From Coemansia sp. RSA 1804 (lineage: Eukaryota > Kickxellomycota > Kickxellomycetes > Kickxellales > Kickxellaceae), in NCBI GenBank assembly GCA_027578815.1, contig JANBTH010000036.1, forward strand, positions 1-49,568: a DNA stretch of 49,568 nt, written 5' to 3'. The position numbers and the translations under genes are program-made. Within the stretch, counting starts at the first letter, position 1, and each line of letters opens with the position of its first letter. Below are positions 1 to 9,303 of this stretch, piece by piece. Below the pieces are notes generated by a model. It was not told where the DNA came from and did no database searches. It saw only the letters and a list, made by a program, of their open reading frames with translations.

Positions 1-373
1 CCTCCGCAGTGGTGGCAGGCTCCTCGGTTGCTGCTGCCGCTGGCGGCGGCGGAGCGCTTGGCTCAGCTCCGGCGTCGTTGTCGTCGTCGCACCGCTTGGT
101 CACATATCCGTTGGAGCCGGTCTTCAGATAGTAGTCGGCCACGTAGCAGCCCTCGGTGGTTTTCCCCCACAGTGCGTTGCCGTTGATGGTTTCGCCCGAT
201 GTCTGGCACTCCAGCACAACGTCGTCGCCCGCCTGGTACAGATTCGCCACGTCGCCCTTGGTGCTTGGCTCCGTGCGGCAGTTCAGCGCTGTGGCGTGCT
301 GGATCTCGTATCCCATTGCCACCTGCGCTGCTCCTGCCATTGCGCACAGCGCAAGCGAGATCGAAAGCTTCAT
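1..373 (-). CDS. Secreted SH3b-domain protein (C-terminus beyond window edge)
   Basis: The minus-strand frame starts at the ATG at 373 and stays open to the window edge (124 codons), so the C-terminus is missing. It begins with a signal peptide (MKLSISLALCAMAGAAQ), followed by an SH3b-like domain at about residues 22-92 with the usual pattern: a LNCRTEPS motif near the start, a central W-G-K and a C-terminal GYVTKRC. Four cysteines suggest disulfides, so the domain probably acts outside the cell. A Pro/Ala/Thr linker follows. In fungi such SH3b domains commonly precede a cell-wall or peptidoglycan hydrolase domain (NlpC/P60, GH24 or GH25), but nothing of that kind is inside the window, so the catalytic part is only a guess. 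A TATA-like box lies about 190 bp upstream. Overlapping frames in this stretch are shadows. Confidence 0.8.
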   Translation of the reverse strand, partial: MKLSISLALCAMAGAAQVAMGYEIQHATALNCRTEPSTKGDVANLYQAGDDVVLECQTSGETINGNALWGKTTEGCYVADYYLKTGSNGYVTKRCDDDNDAGAEPSAPPPPAAAATEEPATTAE

Positions 374-557
374 TATTGTTGTTATTACTATTACTATTAT
401 TCAAAGAAAGGGAATAGGCGGAAGGGGCGCGGGATGGAGGATGCGAGAAAAAGGTGTATGAAGCTAGAAAGGAAACGGAATAAATGTAGTGTAGGATACG
501 TTCAAGTTAGTGATTGCTGGTTTCTAGTCTTCGATGGACTGCGGTCCATCTTGCGTG

Positions 558-568
558 GTATTTATACC
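558..568 (-). promoter_or_regulatory. TATA-like box of the SH3b gene
   Basis: Read on the minus strand the sequence is GGTATAAATAC, about 190 bp upstream of the ATG at 373. Assigned by motif and position only. Confidence 0.4.
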
Positions 569-573
569 CATCC

Positions 574-1890
574 ATGTCTCCTACTCCATTTATCCACATT
601 AGCTGCTATTCCGTCTATTTTCTGGAATTTGTGTTTGTTTACATCTTTGGGATCTTGCATATCCTTTTTTCTCTCTATTTGGTAAAAGGGAATGAGGAAA
701 ACAGGTTTATTTGCCATTTCCAGCAAGACCATTGGGGGTTTTCTTTTTTCACCCTCTTTCTTTTATTTCGTGCTACTGGTCTTTCATGCACCACGACATT
801 ACGCATGCGCAGACAAAAGAATATGTAAAAAAAAGGATGTCAGTTAATTGAAAAAGTAAGAAGTAAAAAATGGAATCTGAAGGCCGAAAATCAACTGACA
901 TTCAAGGTGGTCTCAAAGAGACAACCCTCTTTAGCTCCGCTCCGCAGCTCCGCTCCTCATATTTGATAAGCACAGGCTGTGGAATCACTAGAATAACAGA
1001 ATAGTAATGGTTCGTGAATCCATGTCAAGGGTATTTCGTTGCCCGACAGACACATGTCGGATACAAATTGCACAATTTCGTACATCATACTTTTCCTTTC
1101 ATAATATAGCTCCGAATAATTGTGCTTGATTACAAAATCTAATCCCTTTTGTTGGTCATCTAGAACGCCACAATTATCTATGCTTGAGATTCCCTGTATG
1201 TTGCAAGCCCAGCGATATCAACAATGATATCTTGATCTCCTACATTCTGTGCTAATACCCTAGTTTTCTTTTAGTTTGGCTGGCGTGTTTACGTAATCCA
1301 AAGAAAGCCTCAGACTATGCTACTAGCAGACATAACCGAGTTCTTGGAGTGCTCCCCTATTTGCTCTTTAATTTTTTTCGGTTTTAGTTTCTAGTGTGGC
1401 TACTACTGCTTTCCTTTTTTTCTTGGACAACCAACAAAGAGTGGTTTGTTAGTTTATCGATAGCTTTTGGACAATGACTTTTTGCTATGCATGCAACTTG
1501 TGGCGTATAAAAAGGAAAAAACCCCCACCATAAAAAGAATTACGAAGGATAAAAAAGAATAAAATATAGCGAAACTTCTTTAGCTCTTGTTCTTTTTTGC
1601 TTGTTTCCATTGTTCAAAAGAGCGCAAAATTAGAGGCTACGTAAAGAAAATTGTTTAATCTTTTTATCTTTTTCTTTTTGTCAGAAAAGGTGGTAGTAAA
1701 AAAAAGTAATTTTAGTTGACAGTTAAAAAAAGAGGGAGTAAGAAAAAAGCACATACGAGAAAAAAAGAGGCGTCGTTGAATATAAAAAGCAAAATGGCAG
1801 AGAATGAACAAATGATTGAAAATATATCTTATTTTTCCTTTCCGTTTTTCATATCATCTCACTTTATTTTTTGTTTTGAAAACTCTCCTT
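574..1890. other. Intergenic region between divergent genes
   Basis: AT-rich spacer between the SH3b gene (minus) and the small membrane protein at 2090 (plus). It contains a short GCTCCGC-type repeat near 935-955 and many T and A runs. The open frames here lack conserved features and many begin at non-ATG codons. I see no gene or RNA. Confidence 0.5.
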
Positions 1891-1895
1891 CCAGG

Positions 1896-1983
1896 TATAA
1901 AAACAGAAGAATCTTAACTTTCCTTTCCTTTAACTCTTTTTCAAACACCCAACTATATTTTTCTCATATTGTCTGTATAAAAG
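1896..1983 (+). promoter_or_regulatory. Two TATA boxes upstream of the 2090 gene
   Basis: TATAAAAA at 1896-1903 and TATAAAAG at 1976-1983 lie 194 and 114 bp before the ATG at 2090, with pyrimidine-rich leader sequence between. A box about 90-130 bp upstream of the start codon recurs at several small genes of this window. Confidence 0.5.
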
Positions 1984-2089
1984 TCTAGTCTCTCCTTTCC
2001 ACCTGTTATTATATCTCGTTTGCACGTCACTTGTAAGAATATCATACATTATATAATCTTCAAATCTAATACCTTTGAAAGAACAGAAA

Positions 2090-2443
2090 ATGCCGGGATT
2101 CAAATCAGCAAACGTTATCGTCGCATTTGTGTTGTACATGTTTAGCGCGCTCAGCGAAGCACTGCCCATCGTAGCGGATACAACATTCCAACAGCAGCAG
2201 CAGCAAACCCCGAACTGCGCGGACGCCTACGCACTGCTTGCGCGCATGTTTGATGTCAGCCAGCTACAGATGTACCAGAGCATCTATGGCGCCGTTGTGT
2301 GGCTGACGGCCGGCTGCATAATTGGCATTCTTATCACGTACTGCATCTTTCAGGATAGGATTGAAAGCGAAGGCCAGAAGGGAGGGGAGGCTGAGTCATT
2401 CGCAGACCTGCCAGCATACGATTGTGTCTCGCAGAAGTGCTAG
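2090..2443 (+). CDS. Small single-pass membrane protein, unknown function
   Basis: 117 residues from the ATG at 2090; the frame is open slightly further upstream but only from a TTG. It has an N-terminal signal sequence (about residues 5-30), a short Gln-rich ectodomain with one Cys, and a single hydrophobic segment near residues 70-92 (WLTAGCIIGILITYCIF). A charged cytosolic tail of about 25 residues ends in QKC. The predicted topology is type I plasma or endomembrane protein. GC content is visibly higher than in the flanks and two TATA boxes precede it, supporting a real gene. I recognise no family. It is the first of several unrelated small membrane proteins in the first 12 kb. Confidence 0.65.
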   Translation: MPGFKSANVIVAFVLYMFSALSEALPIVADTTFQQQQQQTPNCADAYALLARMFDVSQLQMYQSIYGAVVWLTAGCIIGILITYCIFQDRIESEGQKGGEAESFADLPAYDCVSQKC

Positions 2444-2823
2444 CAGGTTTCAACAATCAAACAAATGAGGTATTGTTCGCGTTAGTTGGTATGGCAGCCG
2501 GGGGTTTTCTGTAAAACCCAACACCTCATTCTGAGAAAATAAGCAACGCACACTGCAAACACCCTCTTTTTTACTCATCTCTTTACTTTTATATTCTTGT
2601 TAATAGAATAGTAACAATTGTTTATTTATATACACACGTTGTAAGATCTACACTTTTTGGTTTTGCAGCTAGAAATATTTAAGAAAAGCAAAGCAAAGAA
2701 AAGCACGGCCAAACCCGCCAAAAAGGCTCAGTTACCCCAGTAGTACACGGGAATCTGGGTAGAGTTGTGGGAGGCGGGCCGGGAGTGCTCGATTGCGCTT
2801 TGCAGCCCCAGACGAAGCGGAGG
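2444..2823. other. Intergenic region between convergent genes
   Basis: Short spacer between the convergent genes ending at 2443 and 2824. AT-rich, likely 3' untranslated sequence of both. No gene seen. Confidence 0.5.
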
Positions 2824-3174
2824 CTACTGCTGCTGCTGCTGGCTATAATGGTCGTCCAAATAGTAGTTGCTTTTTGCGCCATTTGTCTGCGCCTGCAGCT
2901 TTGGCCAGACCGGGAGGCCCATGTGCACGCGGGTCGGAGTTGCAGGGTAGTAGCTGATTACGCTCTCCGGCATCGCGAGGGCTTCTTTTCTCTGCTGGTT
3001 CTGGCTGTAGTTGTGCTCAAGCCACCGGCTGTTTTCTTCGTCCTCCATTCTTTTCTCCTTCTCCTGCTGCTGTCTGTGCTCCCTTGCCCTGTACCACCGA
3101 TACGACCACAGAAGCAGTCCCAGCACTATTGCTGCTATTATACCCAGTACAATGTACGCAATGTATGAACTCAT
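2824..3174 (-). CDS. Small membrane-anchored protein with Gln-rich tail
   Basis: 116 residues from the ATG at 3174; the longer frame to 3213 has no better start. The protein opens with a hydrophobic segment (residues 4-22, YIAYIVLGIIAAIVLGLLL), followed at once by W-S-Y-R-W-Y-R and a basic/acidic stretch. That is typical of a signal-anchor or type III protein with a cytosolic C-terminus. The tail is rich in Gln, Glu and Tyr and ends in a run of Gln encoded by CTG repeats on the plus strand. No enzymatic motif is visible. Convergent with the 2090 gene. Function unknown. Confidence 0.6.
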   Translation of the reverse strand: MSSYIAYIVLGIIAAIVLGLLLWSYRWYRAREHRQQQEKEKRMEDEENSRWLEHNYSQNQQRKEALAMPESVISYYPATPTRVHMGLPVWPKLQAQTNGAKSNYYLDDHYSQQQQQ

Positions 3175-3819
3175 ATTTATGATGTAATAGAAATAAAGTA
3201 TAATAACATACAATTAAAAGGAAAAAATGAAAAATACAAAATAATGATAAAGAAGGGGCTTCGCGTCGATTTGTGCTGGACGTATGCTTTTTATTTTATT
3301 TTATTACCTATTCCTCAAAGCCTTTATCTCGGTTTCCCTTTTTCGCTCTTTATTAGGTTGTAAAGAAATGGGTTATACAGAGAAGGTTACAGACGCTCTT
3401 CTTTTCTCTTCTTTTTCTTTTTTCTTCTTTATATTGTTTGTAGTATAAAGATGGAAGCAGAAATAAGATATAACAAGATCTGATTCCGAAAGTCAGTGTC
3501 TTTAATTTAGCTTTATTTTTAAATTTTGCTCTTTATATATCAACTCGGTTTCAATATCCAGGTCGTTTTTATTGTTCTTTTTGTAATAGTGTATCAGTGC
3601 AAGGTAAAATGAAAAAATGAAGTTTATAAATCTGATTTAATGTCCAGGTAGTTGCTATATTTAGACGCGGGGAGGAAGAGGGTGAGAAGCAACATTCCGG
3701 CTGTTCTTTTTATTTTAGACAGAACTAGCAGATTAAGTTTTCGCGTTGTGACAAGCAGTTGAGGATGAGTGCTTTATTGTGATAATGACGTGGATATGCA
3801 GAGAAAGGGTTTATGATTC
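3175..3819. other. Intergenic, AT-rich
   Basis: Spacer between two minus-strand genes holding T-rich runs (near 3405-3440) and no convincing open frame. It should contain the promoter of the 3174 gene and the 3' end of the 3820 gene; no specific motif stands out. Confidence 0.45.
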
Positions 3820-4236
3820 TCACCCATTCTTTGATAACATCCAATATATCAAGTACTGGAGGGCAATCAAACTGAGGGCGATACACACTCTAAGCATGAT
3901 GACGGCGGGAGGGTCTTGGGGATTGAAAGGAGGAAAAACTTCAGTCTGAGGCGGATCGTCATTAAATAACTGCACTACATTGGCCGACAAATCTGCTATT
4001 GCTGCTACCGCTTCTGTTGTTGTTGCTGTTCTGTATGCTGGAATGGGCAAGGTGATTCTGGTCTTGTTTTCCTGGGTCCCTTGCACTGTGCCAAGCTCTA
4101 TTGCATCGGCATCCACTTGTGGCTTGTGCTCTCTTCTAGCCACTCTGGCTAAGTACAGATAACGAACCATAGAAAGTAGTAGCGCAATCACAAGCAAGAC
4201 CACGCTATACGCCACATAGACCAAGGACGCCTGCAT
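3820..4236 (-). CDS. Small membrane protein, tandem paralogue 1
   Basis: 138 residues from the ATG at 4236. N-terminal signal-anchor (residues 4-24), then RYLYLARVARREHKPQ, an acidic segment with AIELGTVQ and an I-x-L-P-x-P motif. The same blocks in the same order occur in the protein at 5887-6240 (RYLYL, KPQ, AIELG, VQ, EN, LP.P), so the two are paralogues. The C-termini differ: this copy ends in a second hydrophobic stretch (MLRVCIALSLIALQYLIYWML), whereas the sister ends in a PPPPY motif. The upstream 17-bp element is also shared at identical spacing. No known domain recognised; likely lineage-specific. Confidence 0.65.
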   Translation of the reverse strand: MQASLVYVAYSVVLLVIALLLSMVRYLYLARVARREHKPQVDADAIELGTVQGTQENKTRITLPIPAYRTATTTEAVAAIADLSANVVQLFNDDPPQTEVFPPFNPQDPPAVIMLRVCIALSLIALQYLIYWMLSKNG

Positions 4237-4257
4237 TGTAATGTGACCGCTTAAGCT

Positions 4258-4274
4258 TTAGTCGGAGATTTAAT
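4258..4274 (-). promoter_or_regulatory. Conserved element TTAGTCGGAG-N-TTTAAT upstream of paralogue 1
   Basis: Plus-strand TTAGTCGGAGATTTAAT lies 22 bp from the start codon. The same element with one substitution lies 22 bp from the paralogue at 6240. The AT half may act as a TATA-like element; this is inference from conservation. Confidence 0.45.
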
Positions 4275-5139
4275 TATAACTTCAAATGTGGCCCTGCTTT
4301 ACAATAAAAAATAATCTAAAGGGTAAAAAAGGAGATATAATTTATGGTCTAGGTAGCTGTTGTTTTGTGTTGTTGTGAACAAACAGTAAAACGAAAATGA
4401 AAACGAAGCGGGATCAAGGATGTCTTAAATGGAAATAATTATACACCTTTTTCTCGTCTTTTTCCCTAGTAATAGACTAAAAAAACTCCTATCACATCAA
4501 AAAGCCATCATCCTTCTTTCGAAAGTTCTATTTACAATACAACAGCAAACTTGACATTATAACAGCGAGTCATTTGGCATTAAATAATTGTAGGCGCATA
4601 TGTATATAGACGAAAAGACAAAAAAGGCATTACATGGTGGCATGGAAGCGCAGCAGATGCAAAGAAAGAATGAGAAATTAAATCCAATGAATGAATTCAA
4701 TCTCGACCAGCCCCCAGGCTATCATCGAATTGTGCTAAGGCTTCTTTAACCCCCTCTCATCGTTTTTTATTTTTCATATCTGCAAAATCATGCTTAATGA
4801 TAATCAGCTTAAATAGCTAACAGGAGGTTCCTCATCTTTTGAGATATTCATACAATGAAAAGATCCTGACTTCCCCTAGGGATTTGGTAGGAGAACACTC
4901 AATTCTCAATAGGCCGTCAGGCTAACCTAAGAATAGAAAAAACCACTTGTAGTAGCAATGATCGCATACGTAGTTATTGAACAGCTAAGAAATTATCTCT
5001 GTTGTCTTTACGCATTTTGACAATAGCATAGTCAAATGGTAGTTTCAACATGGTACCTATTCTTTTCTCTTTCTCCCCCACGAAACCAAAAAAATTTATT
5101 ACACCTGTGTAATTCGCAACACTGCTAATATTAAATTAT
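4275..5139. other. Intergenic, AT-rich, with one element-end-like palindrome
   Basis: No supported gene. At 4909-4929 there is AGGCC-GTCA-GGCTAACCT, matching the end of the miniature element at 44609-44844. The rest is AT-rich with scattered short frames. Confidence 0.45.
4909..4929. repeat. Solo end-like palindrome related to the 44.6-kb miniature element
   Basis: The sequence AGGCCGTCAGGCTAACCTA matches the right terminus of the element at 44609-44844 apart from its outer bases. No partner inverted end was found within about 300 bp upstream, so this is probably a decayed or solo end. Confidence 0.4.
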
Positions 5140-5460
5140 TTGGAGTGGCGGCAACTAGTATTTGGGCTTGGCGACATTCTGCCAGAGCTTGATGGAAATG
5201 ACTTTGTCCAAAAAAAATTGATGTGCATAATAGTATTCACAATAGAGTCATTACAATGCGGAAGACTGGGAACAATTGCAACAAGGTTAGCAGCAACATC
5301 AACAGATTACCAGTGTTGCTGTGCCTCCCACACACTACAGTTATGCACAAGCTGTCACACATTTGCACCAACCTGTGTGCGGACTTTTCAAGCGCTTACT
5401 CTTCAAGTGAGAGCGCAGTCATGCCCAAACAGAGGAAACAACCCCAAAAATAAGAAATGA
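5140..5460 (+). pseudogene. hAT-like transposase relic
   Basis: Two overlapping frames together carry a colinear set of hAT-transposase-like pieces. Frame 1 (from 5140) has KLMCIIV and CASHTLQL. Frame 2 (from 5223) has ITMRKTGNNCNKV, NINRLPV and AVMPKQRKQ. In hAT enzymes the order is a K-(I/V)-x-x-I-V-T-D-N block, then an N-M-x-K block, then C-A-x-H-x-L-Q-L, so the relic would be a frameshifted fragment of the catalytic region. There is no intact ORF or terminal repeat in view. The assignment rests on motif order only and is tentative. Confidence 0.4.
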
Positions 5461-5886
5461 ATACTGCACCTATTTTTTCACGCAATGTGTTGCTCAGCAG
5501 CATTATTATGAAAATTGTTTTCTGGCCTCTTGCGTTATTTCAATCCTTGCACTTGGAATTTGTGAGCTGACCAGCAACATGCATACGACAATTGTTGATT
5601 TTCTGTACGCAGCATGCAAAAAGTGCTGGAAGCCATGTCAATGCAATGTCGCGTCTTAATTAGCTCTTAGCCGCGGGTAATTAGCAACAACCGTGCTAGA
5701 TAGTTAGTAAGTCGATTAAATTTGTTATACATTTGTTTGATTGCCTTGTTTAATGCGTGTCATTTGCTCAAAATGTCTTTATACCAATAATTAATTATTA
5801 TTTAGTAATCTCCCCTGCACTAAAAACGGCAAAAGTAAAAGACAATACCTAAACGTATATTATTACTTATGATAATTACTAAAAAA
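5461..5886. other. Intergenic, AT-rich
   Basis: No gene supported. Possible further decayed transposase sequence just after 5460, but no motif I can name. Confidence 0.4.
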
Positions 5887-6240
5887 CTATCTTGATGTTG
5901 AGGAAAAAGTGCTCTCCACGTATGGTGGTGGTGGCAGCTGTGTTTTGGGGTGATAGGGCGGGAGGCATTCAAAGTGACGTGAATCGGCATGGGACAGCTG
6001 CGTTGGGCCAGCCAACGCATCTGCTGCCGCTTGATGTGTAGGAGCGGGCAATGCAATATGGATTACGTTTTCCGAGACCCTCTGCACTGCACCAAGCTCT
6101 ATTGCGTTGGCCTCCGCCTGTGGTTTGCGCACTCTGCGTTCTTCTTCTCTTGTTAGATATAGATACCGGAATCCACCCAGCAGTAGCACAAGTACGAGCA
6201 TGGCTACAGCAAACACCGCGCATGCCAGCGATGCCCTCAT
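5887..6240 (-). CDS. Small membrane protein with PPPPY tail, tandem paralogue 2
   Basis: 117 residues from the ATG at 6240. A signal-anchor (residues 4-22, SLACAVFAVAMLVLVLLLG) is followed by FRYLYLTREEERRVRKPQ, AIELGAVQ, a short I-x-L-P-x-P block and a Pro-rich tail containing PPPPYVES. PPxY is the classical ligand of WW domains (for example Rsp5/Nedd4-type ubiquitin ligases), so a trafficking-adaptor or substrate role is conceivable but unproven. Paralogous to 3820-4236, same strand, about 1.65 kb apart, with the upstream element conserved. The tails have diverged completely: the hydrophobic C-terminus of the sister is absent here. Confidence 0.65.
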   Translation of the reverse strand: MRASLACAVFAVAMLVLVLLLGGFRYLYLTREEERRVRKPQAEANAIELGAVQRVSENVIHIALPAPTHQAAADALAGPTQLSHADSRHFECLPPYHPKTQLPPPPYVESTFSSTSR

Positions 6241-6261
6241 TGTATCGTTACTACTTGAATG

Positions 6262-6278
6262 TTAGTCGGAGCTTTAAT
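6262..6278 (-). promoter_or_regulatory. Conserved element upstream of paralogue 2
   Basis: TTAGTCGGAGCTTTAAT on the plus strand, 22 bp from the start codon at 6240, matching 4258-4274 at 16 of 17 positions. A related copy, AATCGGAGCTTTAAATAG, lies at 6443-6460. Confidence 0.45.
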
Positions 6279-6442
6279 AGACCTACGAGTCTGGTTGTGT
6301 TTTATGGCAAAATGATAGCCTAAAAGATAAATAAAACTAAGCAAATAAAGAACATAATACATGGCACATATGTCAACTGTTTTGTATTTTCTAGCACAAA
6401 TAAAAAGCAACAACTAATCAGCTATGCAAAAAAGGAAAGCAG

Positions 6443-6460
6443 AATCGGAGCTTTAAATAG
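6443..6460 (-). promoter_or_regulatory. Third, more distal copy of the CGGAGCTTTAA element
   Basis: AATCGGAGCTTTAAATAG; on the minus strand it reads as a TATTTAAA box followed by GCTCCGA. It has no gene of its own immediately downstream, so it may be an alternative upstream promoter of the 5887-6240 gene or the remnant of a lost third paralogue. Confidence 0.35.
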
Positions 6461-7159
6461 GAAAACAACAGACCCTTTTCATTTCTTTATAATAGTGTAA
6501 AAATGAGTGTTTCTAAAAGACAGAGCACGATGAGCAAGTAGCCTGTTGAATTCCGATAATGGGCTTGTCTATTACTAAATGTTGAACCAGCGTGTTTTCT
6601 AAACGCCATTCTTTGCTCGAAAAGCGTGTAAATAAAAGCCTAGAAACAAAGAGAACAATAACTAATTGATTCTGATTCGAATTTCTAGTTAGAAGTGTTC
6701 TTTCTTTGCTCTTACATCCATATCTTTTATTTGTCACCACCCCCTTCTCCTCCCCAACAGATGGGGGAAAAGAGCAAGAGCTGCGGAAGAAGAACATTCT
6801 CTTTTTCCCCTAAATTTTCTGCTTTTTATTAGGCAAGAAATATGGGCATCTTGTCATGAAATGACCTTCCACGACAATCATAATAAACTAGTCAAAGACG
6901 TTTTTTGGTTCGAAAAAGCAGCAAAAGTAAAAAACAAAAGAATGTTGCCAATATGCAAACTAGTCTGCACATGTCAATTGCAGCACAAAGTGTTCTTTCA
7001 ATGAAGTCCACACGTTACCACTAATGGCAGGTTCTATTTAGAGAATTCCATTTCCTCTTTCTGTTCTTTCCTAACAAAAAAAACAAGCTTATTTTGCGCA
7101 TTTAATTTCAGACACGGCTAGTTGATTGGACACCCAACGTGGCGGGAACCGGAATTAGA
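6461..7159. other. Intergenic, AT-rich
   Basis: Between paralogue 2 and the acyltransferase. A 94-codon frame at 6513-6797 (minus) has no recognisable features. No gene claimed. Confidence 0.4.
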
Positions 7160-8629
7160 CTAATAGATCAGCGTGGCTATGTTCTGCCAAAACTCGTTAG
7201 CAACAATTTTATCCAGAACGTCGGTCTTCATGATAATGTTGACAACAATGTCGTCGCCCGGCGGAGGGCTGGGCATGATGGCGATAAAGTTGGCAAAAAA
7301 CGAGGGGACAGCGCAAGCCCACTCGGGATAGCCATAGCCAAAGTCGGCGGAGTAGATGTTGAAGTGGAGCTCGTTGACGATTGTAACGATCTTGGGGTTG
7401 GCATCGACGTACATCATGGGCCTCGTGAAGCAGCGCGGATTACGGGTAATCATATCAACAAATGAGCCGATCAGTGGCGGATCAATGGAGCTGTAGATGG
7501 CGGTGACGATGCGCGCCGTTGTTGCTATTGACTCGGGCGTGATTGGCGCTTCCAGCACTGCGACAGGGCACGGCGTGTTGAAGGGCATCAGAACATTGCC
7601 GGTGTAGTTGCGCTTCTCGAGCGCTAGACCCATGCGCAGATCGCCAAGCATTAGTACCGGTCTGCTCTCGGCCTCCCTTGTCGCAACCAACGAGCGCAGT
7701 GCCGCCCAGACTGAAGAAACAGCGCTGGCAATAAGACCTGGTTGCCGCTCGGCGTCGCAAGCACGATGCGCATGTGCGGCCATCATTGAGACAACCGCTG
7801 CCAACACACCAGCGTTGGTAAGTTTGTCGCGCTCGGACTCTGGCAGCTCGGCGGCAACCTGTGCGCGCAAATCGTCGATCTTTGTGCGTGATACGCGGAA
7901 TGTGCTGGACGAGACACCGGCTGAAAGTTGCGCCTTGCTTAGCACCCAACCGCGCGTAATTGGCGACAGCCACGCCAGCCAGTCAGCCAGCGGACTGAAA
8001 CCGCCGTACATCTGCTCGGTTGCGCTGTTGAGTGGGCGCCTTTCGCTCGGGATGCTGTCGGCAATGATTGAGCGGTCAAAGCAGAATTGGCGCTCGCTGT
8101 GACCATTGCGGCACATCTCGCCCCACAGGCTGACAAACTCAAAGAATCCAACGCCGTCCACCACGTAGTGCGGAACGTTGAGAAACACAACTACGCCGCT
8201 GTTATTCTTCATCCACGTAATGTGCACATTTGCCAGCTTTATCACGCCCTCCTTTGCGTGTGCTGTGGTGATTCCGCCCACCGTGGCCAGGCCTTCGGGC
8301 CATGCTGACCAGTGAAAGTTTTTCTTTTGCATTGTCTCGTAATCGATATCACTGGTTGACTCCAGGTATTCGGGCATATTGAGGTTGTTGCGATCTACCA
8401 CAACCTGTGTTCCGCCCTTGCCGTCAGCCTGCAAATGTCCTGCCATAATCGGAAAACGTGCCAGAGCCTTGTAGAATCCGTGCTTCAGCACTTTGCTGGG
8501 CATGAAATCCGCATCATCCGTTTTGTTTGGAAAGAAAAACTGGGTCGGGATGTTAAGAAACGCCGATTGTGTGTCTACCGGGTGCAGCGGAAACGTCTGG
8601 TTTTCTACGCTATCGACAAACTCCTCCAT
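7160..8629 (-). CDS. BAHD-like acyl-CoA-dependent acyltransferase (transferase family)
   Basis: 489 residues from the ATG at 8629, in the family's usual 430-500 range. The catalytic HxxxDG motif is present as HYVVDG (His154, Asp158, Gly159), and the second family signature DFGYG is at residues 429-433 (DFGWG in plants). Both halves of the two-domain BAHD fold are therefore present and the enzyme looks intact. BAHD enzymes transfer acyl groups from CoA thioesters to hydroxyls or amines of small molecules in the cytosol; fungal relatives include trichothecene 3-O-acetyltransferase-like proteins. The substrate cannot be told from sequence. There is no neighbouring biosynthetic cluster to guide it. 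Single exon, GC-rich relative to its flanks. Confidence 0.85.
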   Translation of the reverse strand: MEEFVDSVENQTFPLHPVDTQSAFLNIPTQFFFPNKTDDADFMPSKVLKHGFYKALARFPIMAGHLQADGKGGTQVVVDRNNLNMPEYLESTSDIDYETMQKKNFHWSAWPEGLATVGGITTAHAKEGVIKLANVHITWMKNNSGVVVFLNVPHYVVDGVGFFEFVSLWGEMCRNGHSERQFCFDRSIIADSIPSERRPLNSATEQMYGGFSPLADWLAWLSPITRGWVLSKAQLSAGVSSSTFRVSRTKIDDLRAQVAAELPESERDKLTNAGVLAAVVSMMAAHAHRACDAERQPGLIASAVSSVWAALRSLVATREAESRPVLMLGDLRMGLALEKRNYTGNVLMPFNTPCPVAVLEAPITPESIATTARIVTAIYSSIDPPLIGSFVDMITRNPRCFTRPMMYVDANPKIVTIVNELHFNIYSADFGYGYPEWACAVPSFFANFIAIMPSPPPGDDIVVNIIMKTDVLDKIVANEFWQNIATLIY

Positions 8630-9303
8630 CAGTGCTCTGTTTTCTCTTTCTGATAGTTAAAGAAACGGCAGAGTAAATTAGCAAGAAATGAAAATGACAA
8701 GCATAAGAAAAACCAAAAATACAAAAAGTGAATAGAAAAATGGTTTTGCTCCCGAATATCGTTATATATGCCATGTACACTGGGGCTTTTGTATTTGAGT
8801 TTAGAAGTGGGGCGCCAGACATCTTTTTTATATTACATCTACACATCTATTTTTTCTCATCACTGGAGGGGGCTTTTTCTTTTCTTGCTCCAGTTTGTGG
8901 CAACCTGGGTTATTTCTTTCCGTTTGAGTACAGAACAATTGACAACTTCTTTATCATGGGAAAAAACATGGAATATTGCACCCACACACAAGCCACCACA
9001 ATTTGCACTTTACGCGTCTTTTGTCTCTTTTTTTCCTCGTTCCTGGGAATATCTGATGCACTTTTAAACATCTTCGTTACTTTTTCCTCTGGCTTGCTCA
9101 AGAAATTTAAAAAAGATAAGCTGGTATCGGATAGCGCGTAGATAAGCCTTGCAATGACACGTTGTCTGTGCAACTGGGAAAAAAAGCTAGGCGCCGATTG
9201 CCTCGCTTTTGACAAACAGCTACATATACGTATGTATCCTCTCTGCGCTAACTGAGCCAAGTCCGTAGTGATGCGCTGACCTTTGAATAAAAGCTATTCT
9301 TTG
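8630..9303. other. Intergenic between two minus-strand genes
   Basis: Promoter region of the acyltransferase and 3' region of the oxidase. The sequence is T-rich. A 137-codon plus-strand frame (8728-9141) lies here but shows no domain or clear coding composition and was not called. Confidence 0.45.

Noticed and set aside
8728..9141. 137-codon plus-strand frame between the acyltransferase and the oxidase
   Set aside because: Phe-rich translation of T-rich intergenic DNA, no domain, and it would overlap the promoter region of the acyltransferase gene.
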